From: a virus
Reading direction: 5' to 3' (one strand)
IMG/VR virus record: IMGVR_UViG_3300036761_002591
Coordinates: 1-21,590 of that record
DNA: 21,590 nucleotides
Made by a program: the position numbers and the translations under genes. The stretch's first letter is position 1, and every line of letters begins with the position of its first letter. The notes below the pieces were generated by a model. It was not told the origin of the DNA and ran no database searches. It was given only the letters and a program-made list of their open reading frames with translations. Of this stretch, positions 1-6,542 are shown one piece after another.

Positions 1-654
1 GAAGAACGCGGCGGTCTCCAACCCGACCTTCTTCTGCACCTCCAGCAGCGTGGTGAACTTGAGGCCGTAGCGCGCGATGTTCCGACTCAGGAGGTAGTCG
101 CTGATGAGGTGTTGCGCCGTCACGACCGGGGGCCAGAAGCCATCCGGCTTCCCCTCGGCGTCCTGCTTCTCGTCCCCGCACCCTTCGCGGGCGGTGAGCG
201 TGATGCGGCTGACAATCTCCTCCTGCGTCAGCCCCGGCTCGGGCGGCGCCCACAGGTCGCGGCACCAGCGCGAGGCGATGGCGCACCAGTTGCACGAGCC
301 GATGTGGCGCCCGTCGCGGAGGAAGTACTCGTCGGTCTGCCAGCGGAAGGGGGCGAAGTCCGACCCGTTGTGCGCTACGGTGTCCATCGGCAGTTGGGCC
401 GTGAAGTCGATGGTCTCGGGATGCACCAGCGCATCGGAATCGAGGTACATCGACCACTCATCATCATGCGCGAGGGCGAGGTCGTGGATCTGGAGCTTCT
501 CCAGTTCGATGTCCCACGCTGGGAACCGCCGCTCGGTGATGACGCGGAACTCCGCGCCCATCTTCCGCGCATAGAGGCGCAGGAACGGATAGGTGATGGC
601 CGTGATCTCCGGCGCGTAGTTGCCGATGTTCAGCGTGTACAGCGACTTCCTCAT
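1..654 (-). CDS. Putative glycosyltransferase, 3' end cut by window edge
   Basis: Reading from the ATG at 654, the frame stays open for 218 codons and runs off the left edge, so the C-terminus is missing. The N-terminal part has the layout of a nucleotide-sugar-dependent glycosyltransferase: an initial strand (MRKSLYTLNIGNYAPE), alternating strands and helices, then MYLDSDALVHPE with a DxD motif at D72-D74, which in GT-A enzymes binds the metal and sugar nucleotide. A Cys/Trp-rich stretch (GSCNWCAIASRWC) follows near residues 118-130. The start codon overlaps the stop of the methyltransferase gene as ATGA, and GGAGG lies about 5 bases upstream. Its place at the end of the tail operon, beside a methyltransferase, suggests modification of virion or host-surface glycans. 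The fold call is fairly secure; donor and acceptor are unknown. Confidence 0.7.
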   Translation of the reverse strand, partial: MRKSLYTLNIGNYAPEITAITYPFLRLYARKMGAEFRVITERRFPAWDIELEKLQIHDLALAHDDEWSMYLDSDALVHPETIDFTAQLPMDTVAHNGSDFAPFRWQTDEYFLRDGRHIGSCNWCAIASRWCRDLWAPPEPGLTQEEIVSRITLTAREGCGDEKQDAEGKPDGFWPPVVTAQHLISDYLLSRNIARYGLKFTTLLEVQKKVGLETAAFF

Positions 655-1223
655 GCCGCCTCCGCCTTTTCAACCCACCACCATCCGCTGTCAAAGCTCG
701 CCACGATCACCGCAGCCCCGAACCGATCCTCGACGGCCCGCCGGACACCCGCTTCCCCGATGTCGTGCCCAGCCATCACGCCATCGGCCCGCAGTTTCGG
801 CCACCACGCCGCGATGTCGTCGCGCACGTCCTCGTACTCGTGCGAGGCGTCAATCCAGACCGCGTCCACCGCGCCATCGTCAAACGTGGCGGCGGCGTCC
901 ACCGAGTCCACGGCGAGGAGCCGGAACCGCCCGCCCAACGCCTCCACGAGCGGGGCGAGGTTGACGCGACACGCGGCCTCAAGGGTCGGGAGCGCCAGTT
1001 TGGTTAGGAGGTCGGGCGACCCCTTGAATGAGTCCACCGCGACCACCGTAATCGGCTTGGCGGAGTTGACCACCTCCACGCCCAGGTACGCCGCCGAACA
1101 CCCGAGCCACACTCCCACCTCCACCACCGTCGAGGGACGGTCAGCGGGGAGCCGCGCCACGATGCGGTCGTAGGCCCCGTGGAAGTCGAACCACCCGTCG
1201 AGACCTTCGGAGAAGTGGTTCAT
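651..1223 (-). CDS. Class I SAM-dependent methyltransferase (Methyltransf_24-like)
   Basis: This 190-residue protein has the Rossmann methyltransferase signatures in order: motif I VVEVGVWLGCSAAYL (residues 33-47) for SAM binding, an acidic end of strand 2 at VAVDSFKG (D64), motif II AVWIDASHEYEDV (residues 121-133), and a late MAGHDI (H153, D154). ASHEYEDV followed by a helix and WWPKLRADGVMAGHD is typical of small O-methyltransferases near glycan or antibiotic pathways (Methyltransf_24 and CmcI-like groups). The start overlaps the stop of the LamG-like gene by four bases (ATGA), with no clear Shine-Dalgarno, so translation is probably coupled. It in turn overlaps the glycosyltransferase start. 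The pair probably acts on one glycan, but the substrate cannot be read from the sequence. Confidence 0.85.
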   Translation of the reverse strand: MNHFSEGLDGWFDFHGAYDRIVARLPADRPSTVVEVGVWLGCSAAYLGVEVVNSAKPITVVAVDSFKGSPDLLTKLALPTLEAACRVNLAPLVEALGGRFRLLAVDSVDAAATFDDGAVDAVWIDASHEYEDVRDDIAAWWPKLRADGVMAGHDIGEAGVRRAVEDRFGAAVIVASFDSGWWWVEKAEAA

Positions 1224-2035
1224 GCGGCGATGAAGGTGTCGCCCGTGAGCGTGAAGATGACCGTGCGGTCCGCCGCCTTGAGGTACGCCTGGCCGATGCT
1301 CCCTGTGGCCGTGCCGGTCAGGTCAGCCTCAGCGAGGCTATAGAGCGTGGGGCGTTCCGTGTTGACCCATGCGGGGTTGTGCCCCGACCCGCTCTTGTCG
1401 CTGATGTCGCTCGGCGTGGGGTTGAGGTTCAGATACCAGGGGGTGCGATAGGAACCGGGCGAGGCGATCTCGGCCGCAATGTTCGCCAGCGACAACTGCG
1501 CATCGTAAAACTGGAATCCCCGCAAGATGCCGTTATAACACTCGTTCCCGGCCCCGGCATCGAGGTCCCACGGCGCGCCGCCGATCGCGAGGACCGGACC
1601 ACTCGGATCGGCGGGGGTGGCAACATCGTAGGTGATGACATCCGTTTCCGACGGCCAGTTCCAATAAAACGTGAAGTAGTCCCGCCCCCCGCTCGTGTAG
1701 GCGATGGCGACCTGCTGATACCAAGCCAGCATCACCGCGTGGCTCGGGCTCTGGATGTCGGCGCCGGAGGGTGCGGCGATTTCCCAGAACGTAGAGGGGT
1801 GGGAGGCCCAATCCGGGTAGGGATGACAGCCGAAGTACCGCTGCGACGTGTCGATATGTCCGTCGCCACCAGGTCCCCAGAAGAACGTGACGTAGTAATA
1901 GTTCGTGTCCGCCTGGTTTCGGGGGTAGGCGCGCCAGATGTAGGTCGCCGGCGTGAACGCGAAGGGCGAGGCAAACTCGGCCCGGATTGCCGCCGTGACG
2001 CCCGCGCCCCCCGGAAAGTCTAGCCCTGTGGCCAT
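1220..2035 (-). CDS. LamG/concanavalin-like tail or receptor-binding protein
   Basis: This 271-residue protein is rich in aromatics and beta strands and has no signal peptide. The middle part ends in GILRGFQFYDAQLSLANIAAEIA (roughly residues 168-190), which resembles the last strands of LamG/concanavalin A-like jelly rolls, where a GxxxGxxxYxxxLSxxEI pattern is common. The C-terminal 70 residues (from TPSDISDKSG onward) look like a separate small beta domain. The family often binds carbohydrate. In the tail module and just before glycan-modifying enzymes, a role as receptor-binding or tail-surface protein is reasonable but inferred. Its ATG follows directly on the stop codon of the 28-codon ORF. 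Confidence 0.65.
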   Translation of the reverse strand: MATGLDFPGGAGVTAAIRAEFASPFAFTPATYIWRAYPRNQADTNYYYVTFFWGPGGDGHIDTSQRYFGCHPYPDWASHPSTFWEIAAPSGADIQSPSHAVMLAWYQQVAIAYTSGGRDYFTFYWNWPSETDVITYDVATPADPSGPVLAIGGAPWDLDAGAGNECYNGILRGFQFYDAQLSLANIAAEIASPGSYRTPWYLNLNPTPSDISDKSGSGHNPAWVNTERPTLYSLAEADLTGTATGSIGQAYLKAADRTVIFTLTGDTFIAA

Positions 2036-2122
2036 CTAGCGCCTCACTTCCACGCCACGCGGGAGCCGCAGCAATCGCGTGCGGCCCCCGGGACGCGTGA
2101 GAGAATAGCGCACACTCCGCAT
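2036..2122 (-). CDS. Small arginine-rich peptide (28 aa), hypothetical
   Basis: An ATG at 2122 opens a 28-codon frame ending in TAG at 2036, directly before the ATG of the LamG-like gene at 2035. It starts 13 bases after the stop of the upstream 136-residue gene, so it exactly fills the gap in an otherwise gap-free operon. The product contains nine arginines and one glutamate (starts MRSVRYSLTRPGG, ends RGVEVRR). A G-rich stretch (GGCGGGGTG) just upstream is a weak ribosome site. No domain is recognisable. It could be a real peptide or a translated leader that couples the neighbours. The packing is the main support. Confidence 0.45.
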   Translation of the reverse strand: MRSVRYSLTRPGGRTRLLRLPRGVEVRR

Positions 2123-2135
2123 GACACCCCGCCAG

Positions 2136-2546
2136 TTAGGCGATGGTGACGTTTAGTGTGATGTCGTATGTGTCGTTCTCGTTGATCGTGTACGGCCCGG
2201 ACGCGTCGATCTCGTACCACAGCAGCCGTGCCGTGCCGCCCCCGGCCACGGTGTAGATGTAGTAGCCGTAGATCGAGCCCGTCCAGCCGCCCGCCCCGCC
2301 CGTGAACGTCTGCTTGGCGTAGGAGGCGACATGGTTCGTGACGTCCCAGGTCGCGTCGGTCAGCGTCTTGGCAGCGTATCCGGTCCCGGTCGGGACAGTG
2401 ATGGCCGCCAGCGCGCTCGCCTCCGACAATCCCGAGGCGTTGGTGAACAGCCCGAGCTTCAGTGTGGCGTCGCGGTCGACGGACGTGGTCTTGAAGACCA
2501 CCTGCCCCACGACCTGCTTGCCTTCGTGTGTCATGACCCCGGCCAT
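2136..2546 (-). CDS. Small beta-rich virion protein, hypothetical
   Basis: This 136-residue protein has no signal peptide, few charges and alternating Thr/Val/Ala/Gly-rich segments (FTGGAGGWTGSIYGYYIYT near residues 81-99), consistent with a beta-sandwich. I do not recognise a named family; proteins of this type occur in phage tail modules as minor structural components. The ATG at 2546 is preceded by GAGG at 7 bases, which is the end of an (AG)9 tract. The previous gene ends 97 bases upstream, one of few real gaps in the operon, and the gap holds a promoter-like sequence. Its place between propeller-associated and LamG-like proteins supports a tail role. Confidence 0.6.
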   Translation of the reverse strand: MAGVMTHEGKQVVGQVVFKTTSVDRDATLKLGLFTNASGLSEASALAAITVPTGTGYAAKTLTDATWDVTNHVASYAKQTFTGGAGGWTGSIYGYYIYTVAGGGTARLLWYEIDASGPYTINENDTYDITLNVTIA

Positions 2547-2554
2547 AAGCGTGC

Positions 2555-2572
2555 CTCTCTCTCTCTCTCTCT
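2555..2572 (-). repeat. (AG)9 dinucleotide tract in a 5' leader
   Basis: On the plus strand this is nine CT units; on the coding strand it reads AG nine times and ends in the GAGG that serves as ribosome site for the gene starting at 2546. A unit gain or loss would lengthen the leader but not move the terminal GAGG relative to the ATG. Confidence 0.9.
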
Positions 2573-2602
2573 ACTACGTTAGTGTGCGAGCACTTACCTC
2601 AG

Positions 2603-2631
2603 AGTATAGCCGTCAGCCACCGGAAGGGAAA
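2603..2631 (-). promoter_or_regulatory. Candidate minus-strand promoter in the 97-bp gap
   Basis: On the minus strand TATACT (2603-2608) matches the sigma70 -10 consensus at five of six bases. The hexamer 17 bases upstream, TTTCCC (2626-2631), matches -35 at only three of six. The gap between the 209- and 136-residue genes is unusually long for this operon and AT-richer than its surroundings. A weak internal promoter for the last tail genes is possible; the poor -35 keeps confidence low. Confidence 0.25.
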
Positions 2632-2643
2632 GCAGTCCAGCGC

Positions 2644-3273
2644 CTAACGCCAGACGTACGCCCGTCCCGCAGTCTTCCCGGCGCGCGCCAGGCTGGCGCC
2701 CGTCCCGGCGTACGGGAAGTCCGGCATCATCGCGCCCGGACCGGAACCCGCCGAGACCCCTGGCGTCGCCACCGAGGCGCCAACAGGGGCGGTGAAGGTC
2801 AGGACGACCGGATCCGCGCGCACACCTCGCAGCGGCAGATAGTGGACCTCCAGGACCTCCGGAAGGAAGATGCCCGTCACCGAGTCAGAGGCCACCTCGA
2901 TCTGCACCTGGATGCTCGTCCCGCGCGCCCAGATCGACGCCTCAACCACGGTCTCCTCGGGGGAGAAGGTCGGGGCGCCGCGCGTGATGGTGATCGTCTG
3001 GTCGGAGGCATGACCGGTCGTGTCGTACACCTGGGTTCGCCGCTCGTCGACCCAGACCTTCATGGTCAAGGCGAAGGCGCTGGTCCGCCAGAGCCGGAGC
3101 GCCACCCGCCGGAAGTAGCAAAGCCCGTCCTGGCCGGCGGGGGTGAAGCGCTCCGTCTTGAGCGTGCCGGTGTAGACGCCCCCGTCGTCCGCCGTTCCGG
3201 TGTCGATGCCGACCCGCCCGACCTTGTAGATCCGGGAGCCACCGCGTTCGCCGATGAAGAGCTGGGCTGGCAT
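2644..3273 (-). CDS. Tail-module protein with C-terminal PGVSAG repeat, hypothetical
   Basis: This 209-residue protein begins MPAQLFIGERGGSRIYKVGRVG and is beta-rich to about residue 158. Its C-terminus (residues 165-181, GASVATPGVSAGSG and following) carries the Ala/Gly/Pro module that is tandemly repeated in the 79-residue protein beside TerL and occurs once in the 661-residue surface protein. A basic tail (SLARAGKTAGRAYVWR) ends the chain. No enzyme motif is visible. Its ATG directly abuts the stop of the propeller gene, so the two are probably translated together and may assemble together. The function is unknown beyond a likely tail component. Confidence 0.6.
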   Translation of the reverse strand: MPAQLFIGERGGSRIYKVGRVGIDTGTADDGGVYTGTLKTERFTPAGQDGLCYFRRVALRLWRTSAFALTMKVWVDERRTQVYDTTGHASDQTITITRGAPTFSPEETVVEASIWARGTSIQVQIEVASDSVTGIFLPEVLEVHYLPLRGVRADPVVLTFTAPVGASVATPGVSAGSGPGAMMPDFPYAGTGASLARAGKTAGRAYVWR

Positions 3274-5385
3274 CTAGACCTCGTTGCACGGCGTGGCGTC
3301 GACCATCTCGTTCGACGCGGTGCTCTCCATCGTAGCGACGAGCGTCACCCCGCCGTCGTAGAGCTCGACCTTCGCCTGGAGCGCCCGGCTAATCCCGCCC
3401 GACTTCCGCAGGAACCAGAGGCTGGTGTACGCGCCGGCAGCGAGCGGTACCGCGGTCGCCTTCTCCCCATAGGCCCCGCCATCCTCCTTGATCGAGAGGG
3501 TCACCACATCCCCGGTCTTGCCGCCCGTCGCGGTCCAGTCCACCCGCAGGTTGCAGACCATCGGGCAGCTGCCGCCAACCGTGGCCGCGTGGTTCACACC
3601 GATCAACGCGGGGAGCGCCCACGCTGCGTCCTCATTCGAGTACTCCGAGGTCGTCTCGCCGGCCTTCTGCGCCGCGAGGCGGTACGTGTACACGATCCCC
3701 AGCGTGCCGGAGTTGTCTTCGTACGCGAGGGCGCCGGCCGCCTGCCCGACCATGGTGTCCAGCAGCGCGTAGGCGCCGCTCGACTTCCGGTAGAGGAGGA
3801 TGTCCGCCCCGTCCTCGTTGTTGGAGAAGGCGAGGTGGATGCCCGCCGCGTCGCCGGTCGCGACGAGTGCGGTCGGCTCCTTGAGCCACGTCTTCGCGGA
3901 CAGCTCGTTGGAGGGCACGCTACGGACGCTGCTCCGGACGTGGAGCACGCGGAAGTAGTACGTCGTCTTGGAGGCCGGGCAGGTCGTATCGTCAGCCGTC
4001 GTGACCCCGGACGCCACAGTGGTCACGAGGGTCCCCGTGCCGGGGGGCGTGAACGTGGTTGTGTGGCGATACACCTCGGTCGTCGTCCCCGGGGCCGTAT
4101 CGCCGTTCGTCCAGACGAGACGGACGGTCGTATCGGACAGCGCGGTCGCGCTGACGAGCGTCGGAACGGCCGCCGGCTCCGGGAGCGTCTCCGCGGGGAT
4201 CAGCGCCATCGCCCCGACTGCGAGGGCGCCGGCGCCATGGGCCAGCCACTGCCCGCGTGCCCAGCGCTTCTCCTTCTTGTCGAAGACGAGGTGGACGACG
4301 GACGCCGACTCGTCGCCGGCGCCTTCCGCCGGCACGGTGAAGTACACCAACCCATCGTCGGGGGAGTACGCCGCCTCGACCTCGCGCGAGTACGGGAGGC
4401 TCAAGATCAGGCCCCGGATGTCCCCACCAATATCCGTGGGCGGGTTCTGACCGTCCACAACATGCGGTCCCCGGTCGGACCAGAAGAAACAGAGGCCGTC
4501 CTCCGTCCAACACGCCGCCTTGGCACCGACCGCGCCGACGTTGCCGGAGAGAAACTTGATGGCCCACGACTCCGAGTCATAGCCGTAGAGCGCGTAGGTC
4601 TCCCGGCGCTTGAAGAGGATCAGGGAGCCGCCGGCGTAGCCGTACGCGGTGTAAGGGTCCCCACGCTTCCCGACGGGACGCTGGTCGACGCTCCACCACT
4701 CCCGCTCGGTGTTGAAGGTCGTGTCGGGCTCCGTCTCGGCGATCAGGCCAGGCCGGGAGAACCGGAGGATCTCCGGGCGGTCCGGATTCAGGCCGTCGTA
4801 ATAGCCGGTGCCCCAGAGATGGTACTGATAGGGAAAGACCATCCCGAAGCGGAGCGCCTCTTCGGTGTTGTCATCGTCAAGATCCTGCACCACGGGCACG
4901 ATGGCAGTGCCGTTCCAGTACACCGTATTGAGCTGCAGATCCGCGTCCGAGAAGTACAGCCGGTCGACACTGACGGCCGCCGAGCCGCCCTGCGCGGCGC
5001 AGATCGTCACGTGGGGTTTGACGGACACCGACGACCAGATGCTGGCGATGGGCTGCACCGGCGAGGTGCCGGAGACTGGCGTCCCGTTGGTGTTGAGCTT
5101 GTAGAGATAGACCTTGTGGATGCTGCCGTGCCGCCACGCAGCGACATACAAGAAGCCGAGATGGAAGCAGAGCCCTAGCACCTCGTCGACCGCCGCACCG
5201 CTCCCACCTTCGTCCGCAATCAGGGAGTACAGTTGTGCGGTTTCGACAAGGGGTGCGCGGAGGGCGAACCGCCCCCGGAGCGGCACCATGTTGGAGAGGG
5301 TGGTAAGGTCGGAGGGCTCCGGAGAGGCCTTGGAGTCCTGGAGTCCTCCCACGAGAGCCACCGTCGCAACCTGAAGCTCCGCCAT
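3274..5385 (-). CDS. Beta-propeller tail protein with C-terminal FN3 domains
   Basis: This is a 703-residue protein. The N-terminus (GGLQDSKASPEPSDLTTLSN, then NMVPLRGRFALRAPL) has the short anchor seen in podoviral propeller-type tail proteins (tail tubular B or P22 gp10 type). Residues 60-390 show repeated blade-like segments: LGLCFHLGFLYVAAW, SLILFKRRETYALYG, ACWTEDGLCFFWSDRGPHVVDGQ and DDGLVYFTVP. Residues about 405-498 and 501-592 are two fibronectin type III domains (VRLVWTNGD and YYFRVLHVRS in the first). Residues 597-703 are another beta domain with paired cysteines. Propeller proteins of this class form the tail hub or stabilise the head-tail junction. The FN3 extension probably faces outward and binds polysaccharide, which is inferred. 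It follows the adaptor-like genes with a 3-base gap. Confidence 0.72.
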   Translation of the reverse strand: MAELQVATVALVGGLQDSKASPEPSDLTTLSNMVPLRGRFALRAPLVETAQLYSLIADEGGSGAAVDEVLGLCFHLGFLYVAAWRHGSIHKVYLYKLNTNGTPVSGTSPVQPIASIWSSVSVKPHVTICAAQGGSAAVSVDRLYFSDADLQLNTVYWNGTAIVPVVQDLDDDNTEEALRFGMVFPYQYHLWGTGYYDGLNPDRPEILRFSRPGLIAETEPDTTFNTEREWWSVDQRPVGKRGDPYTAYGYAGGSLILFKRRETYALYGYDSESWAIKFLSGNVGAVGAKAACWTEDGLCFFWSDRGPHVVDGQNPPTDIGGDIRGLILSLPYSREVEAAYSPDDGLVYFTVPAEGAGDESASVVHLVFDKKEKRWARGQWLAHGAGALAVGAMALIPAETLPEPAAVPTLVSATALSDTTVRLVWTNGDTAPGTTTEVYRHTTTFTPPGTGTLVTTVASGVTTADDTTCPASKTTYYFRVLHVRSSVRSVPSNELSAKTWLKEPTALVATGDAAGIHLAFSNNEDGADILLYRKSSGAYALLDTMVGQAAGALAYEDNSGTLGIVYTYRLAAQKAGETTSEYSNEDAAWALPALIGVNHAATVGGSCPMVCNLRVDWTATGGKTGDVVTLSIKEDGGAYGEKATAVPLAAGAYTSLWFLRKSGGISRALQAKVELYDGGVTLVATMESTASNEMVDATPCNEV

Positions 5386-5388
5386 AGG

Positions 5389-6075
5389 TTACTTCCCTGT
5401 GAGCGGGATAGCCGGGACGCTCGGCAGGGGGCGCCGGACCCCGTGGCCGTAGGACAGCACCGCCTCGGCGAAGGTCTGGATGAGCCCCTTCAGTTCCGCG
5501 TCGAACACCGCGGCTTCCTCCACCCGATGGTCCCGCACACAGAACATCTTCGCCAGAGGCAGGACGAGAAGGTCCCGCCACTCGTCGGGGAGGGAGATCG
5601 TCGAGGCGACCGTGGTCGGGGCCGTCGGCAGCTGGGAGTACCAGACCGTCACGACCGTGACCATGTTGGAGTTCCCTGTCCCCAGCTCCGTCTCGTGCGG
5701 GACGATCTTGCGCCCGCGCACGTAGGCGCGCGGGGCGAGATCCAGTCCCGGCCAGCGCATGTCGACCAGGTTGATCTTCGTCCCCGCCACGACACCGGAG
5801 ACCGTGCCGACGATGGTCTTGGCGTAGGCGCGCGAGACGGCCGCGACGTCGCCGGGGGCCGCATCGAGGCTCCAGGAGGCCGTGTAGGAGGCGCGTGTCG
5901 CCGTGTCGCCTGAGGTGCCGAAGTACTCCGGATCGAGGCGCGCCGCGGTGATGTAGGCCTTCTTCTCCTCGTTAGCGAGGAGCGCCAGGGCGGCGGGGAC
6001 GTTGACGAGCTGGACGTCGCTGAGCGAGGAGCGCTCCAGCGCGTAGTCGATGCAGTTCTGGGCGGTGGTGCTCAT
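5389..6075 (-). CDS. Head-tail adaptor / tail tubular A-like protein
   Basis: The frame is open from 6210, but the ATG at 6075 lies two bases after the upstream stop and has GGGAG 9 bases before it, so I use 6075 and 228 residues. The protein has a helical N-terminus (MSTTAQNCIDYALERSSL and following), a central beta insert (residues about 75-155) and a helical C-terminal part (LPDEWRDLLVLPLAKMFCVRDHR). This helix-beta-helix layout and the position directly before the propeller gene resemble podoviral adaptor proteins that seat on the portal ring and start the tail. Identification rests on pattern and order, not on a diagnostic motif. Confidence 0.5.
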   Translation of the reverse strand: MSTTAQNCIDYALERSSLSDVQLVNVPAALALLANEEKKAYITAARLDPEYFGTSGDTATRASYTASWSLDAAPGDVAAVSRAYAKTIVGTVSGVVAGTKINLVDMRWPGLDLAPRAYVRGRKIVPHETELGTGNSNMVTVVTVWYSQLPTAPTTVASTISLPDEWRDLLVLPLAKMFCVRDHRVEEAAVFDAELKGLIQTFAEAVLSYGHGVRRPLPSVPAIPLTGK

Positions 6076-6077
6076 GC

Positions 6078-6539
6078 TTAGACTCCCGCGCGCTTGGAGG
6101 CGAGTAGCAGAATCTCCGCTCGGGCGGCCTGCCGCGCTGCGGCGACCTGCTGCAGCTTCTCCGGCGGGACGCCGGACGACGAGAGGAGGATAGCCAAGAC
6201 CAGAGACCACAGCAAGTAGGGCTGGGCCTCATCGGGGCAGATCAGCGTCTGGGAGAGCGCCGTCACGGTCGGCGGTTCGGGGATGTAGCGGTACGTGATG
6301 TACTCCCCGTTCAGGAACCAGCCGCGGGCGTCGGCGCCGGCCCACCGCAGCGCCAGGGGGTCGGCAGGGTAGAACGTCGCACCCCGCACGAGACCGGCCG
6401 GGTTGCTCTGCGGACGGTCCATCTCGGTCTCGGGGATCATCCGGATGGGGTGCGCGACCCCCTCCACGTCGATCAACCGGAACTCGGTGTAGGCCTTGGC
6501 GGGCTGCAACGTGTACCCGCAGGAGTTCATGTCAGCCAT
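6078..6539 (-). CDS. Small adaptor-like virion protein, hypothetical
   Basis: This 153-residue protein has a beta-rich first half (FYPADPLALRWAGAD and WFLNGEYITYRYIPEPP) and a helical second half (PDEAQPYLLWSLVLAILLSSSG, then a basic helix with AAARQAARAEILLLASKR). The hydrophobic helix near residues 105-125 could be taken for a membrane segment, but it contains prolines and polar residues and more likely packs in an oligomer. The layout resembles phage head-tail joining proteins, and the gene sits between the surface protein and the adaptor-like gene. A start at Met4 is equally possible. No named family is recognised. Confidence 0.5.
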   Translation of the reverse strand: MADMNSCGYTLQPAKAYTEFRLIDVEGVAHPIRMIPETEMDRPQSNPAGLVRGATFYPADPLALRWAGADARGWFLNGEYITYRYIPEPPTVTALSQTLICPDEAQPYLLWSLVLAILLSSSGVPPEKLQQVAAARQAARAEILLLASKRAGV

Positions 6540-6542
6540 GGA

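Noticed and set aside
2338-5178. Open frame of 946 codons on the plus strand
   Set aside because: It is antisense to the propeller, 209- and 136-residue genes, which have domain patterns and ribosome sites; its product has no recognisable domain.
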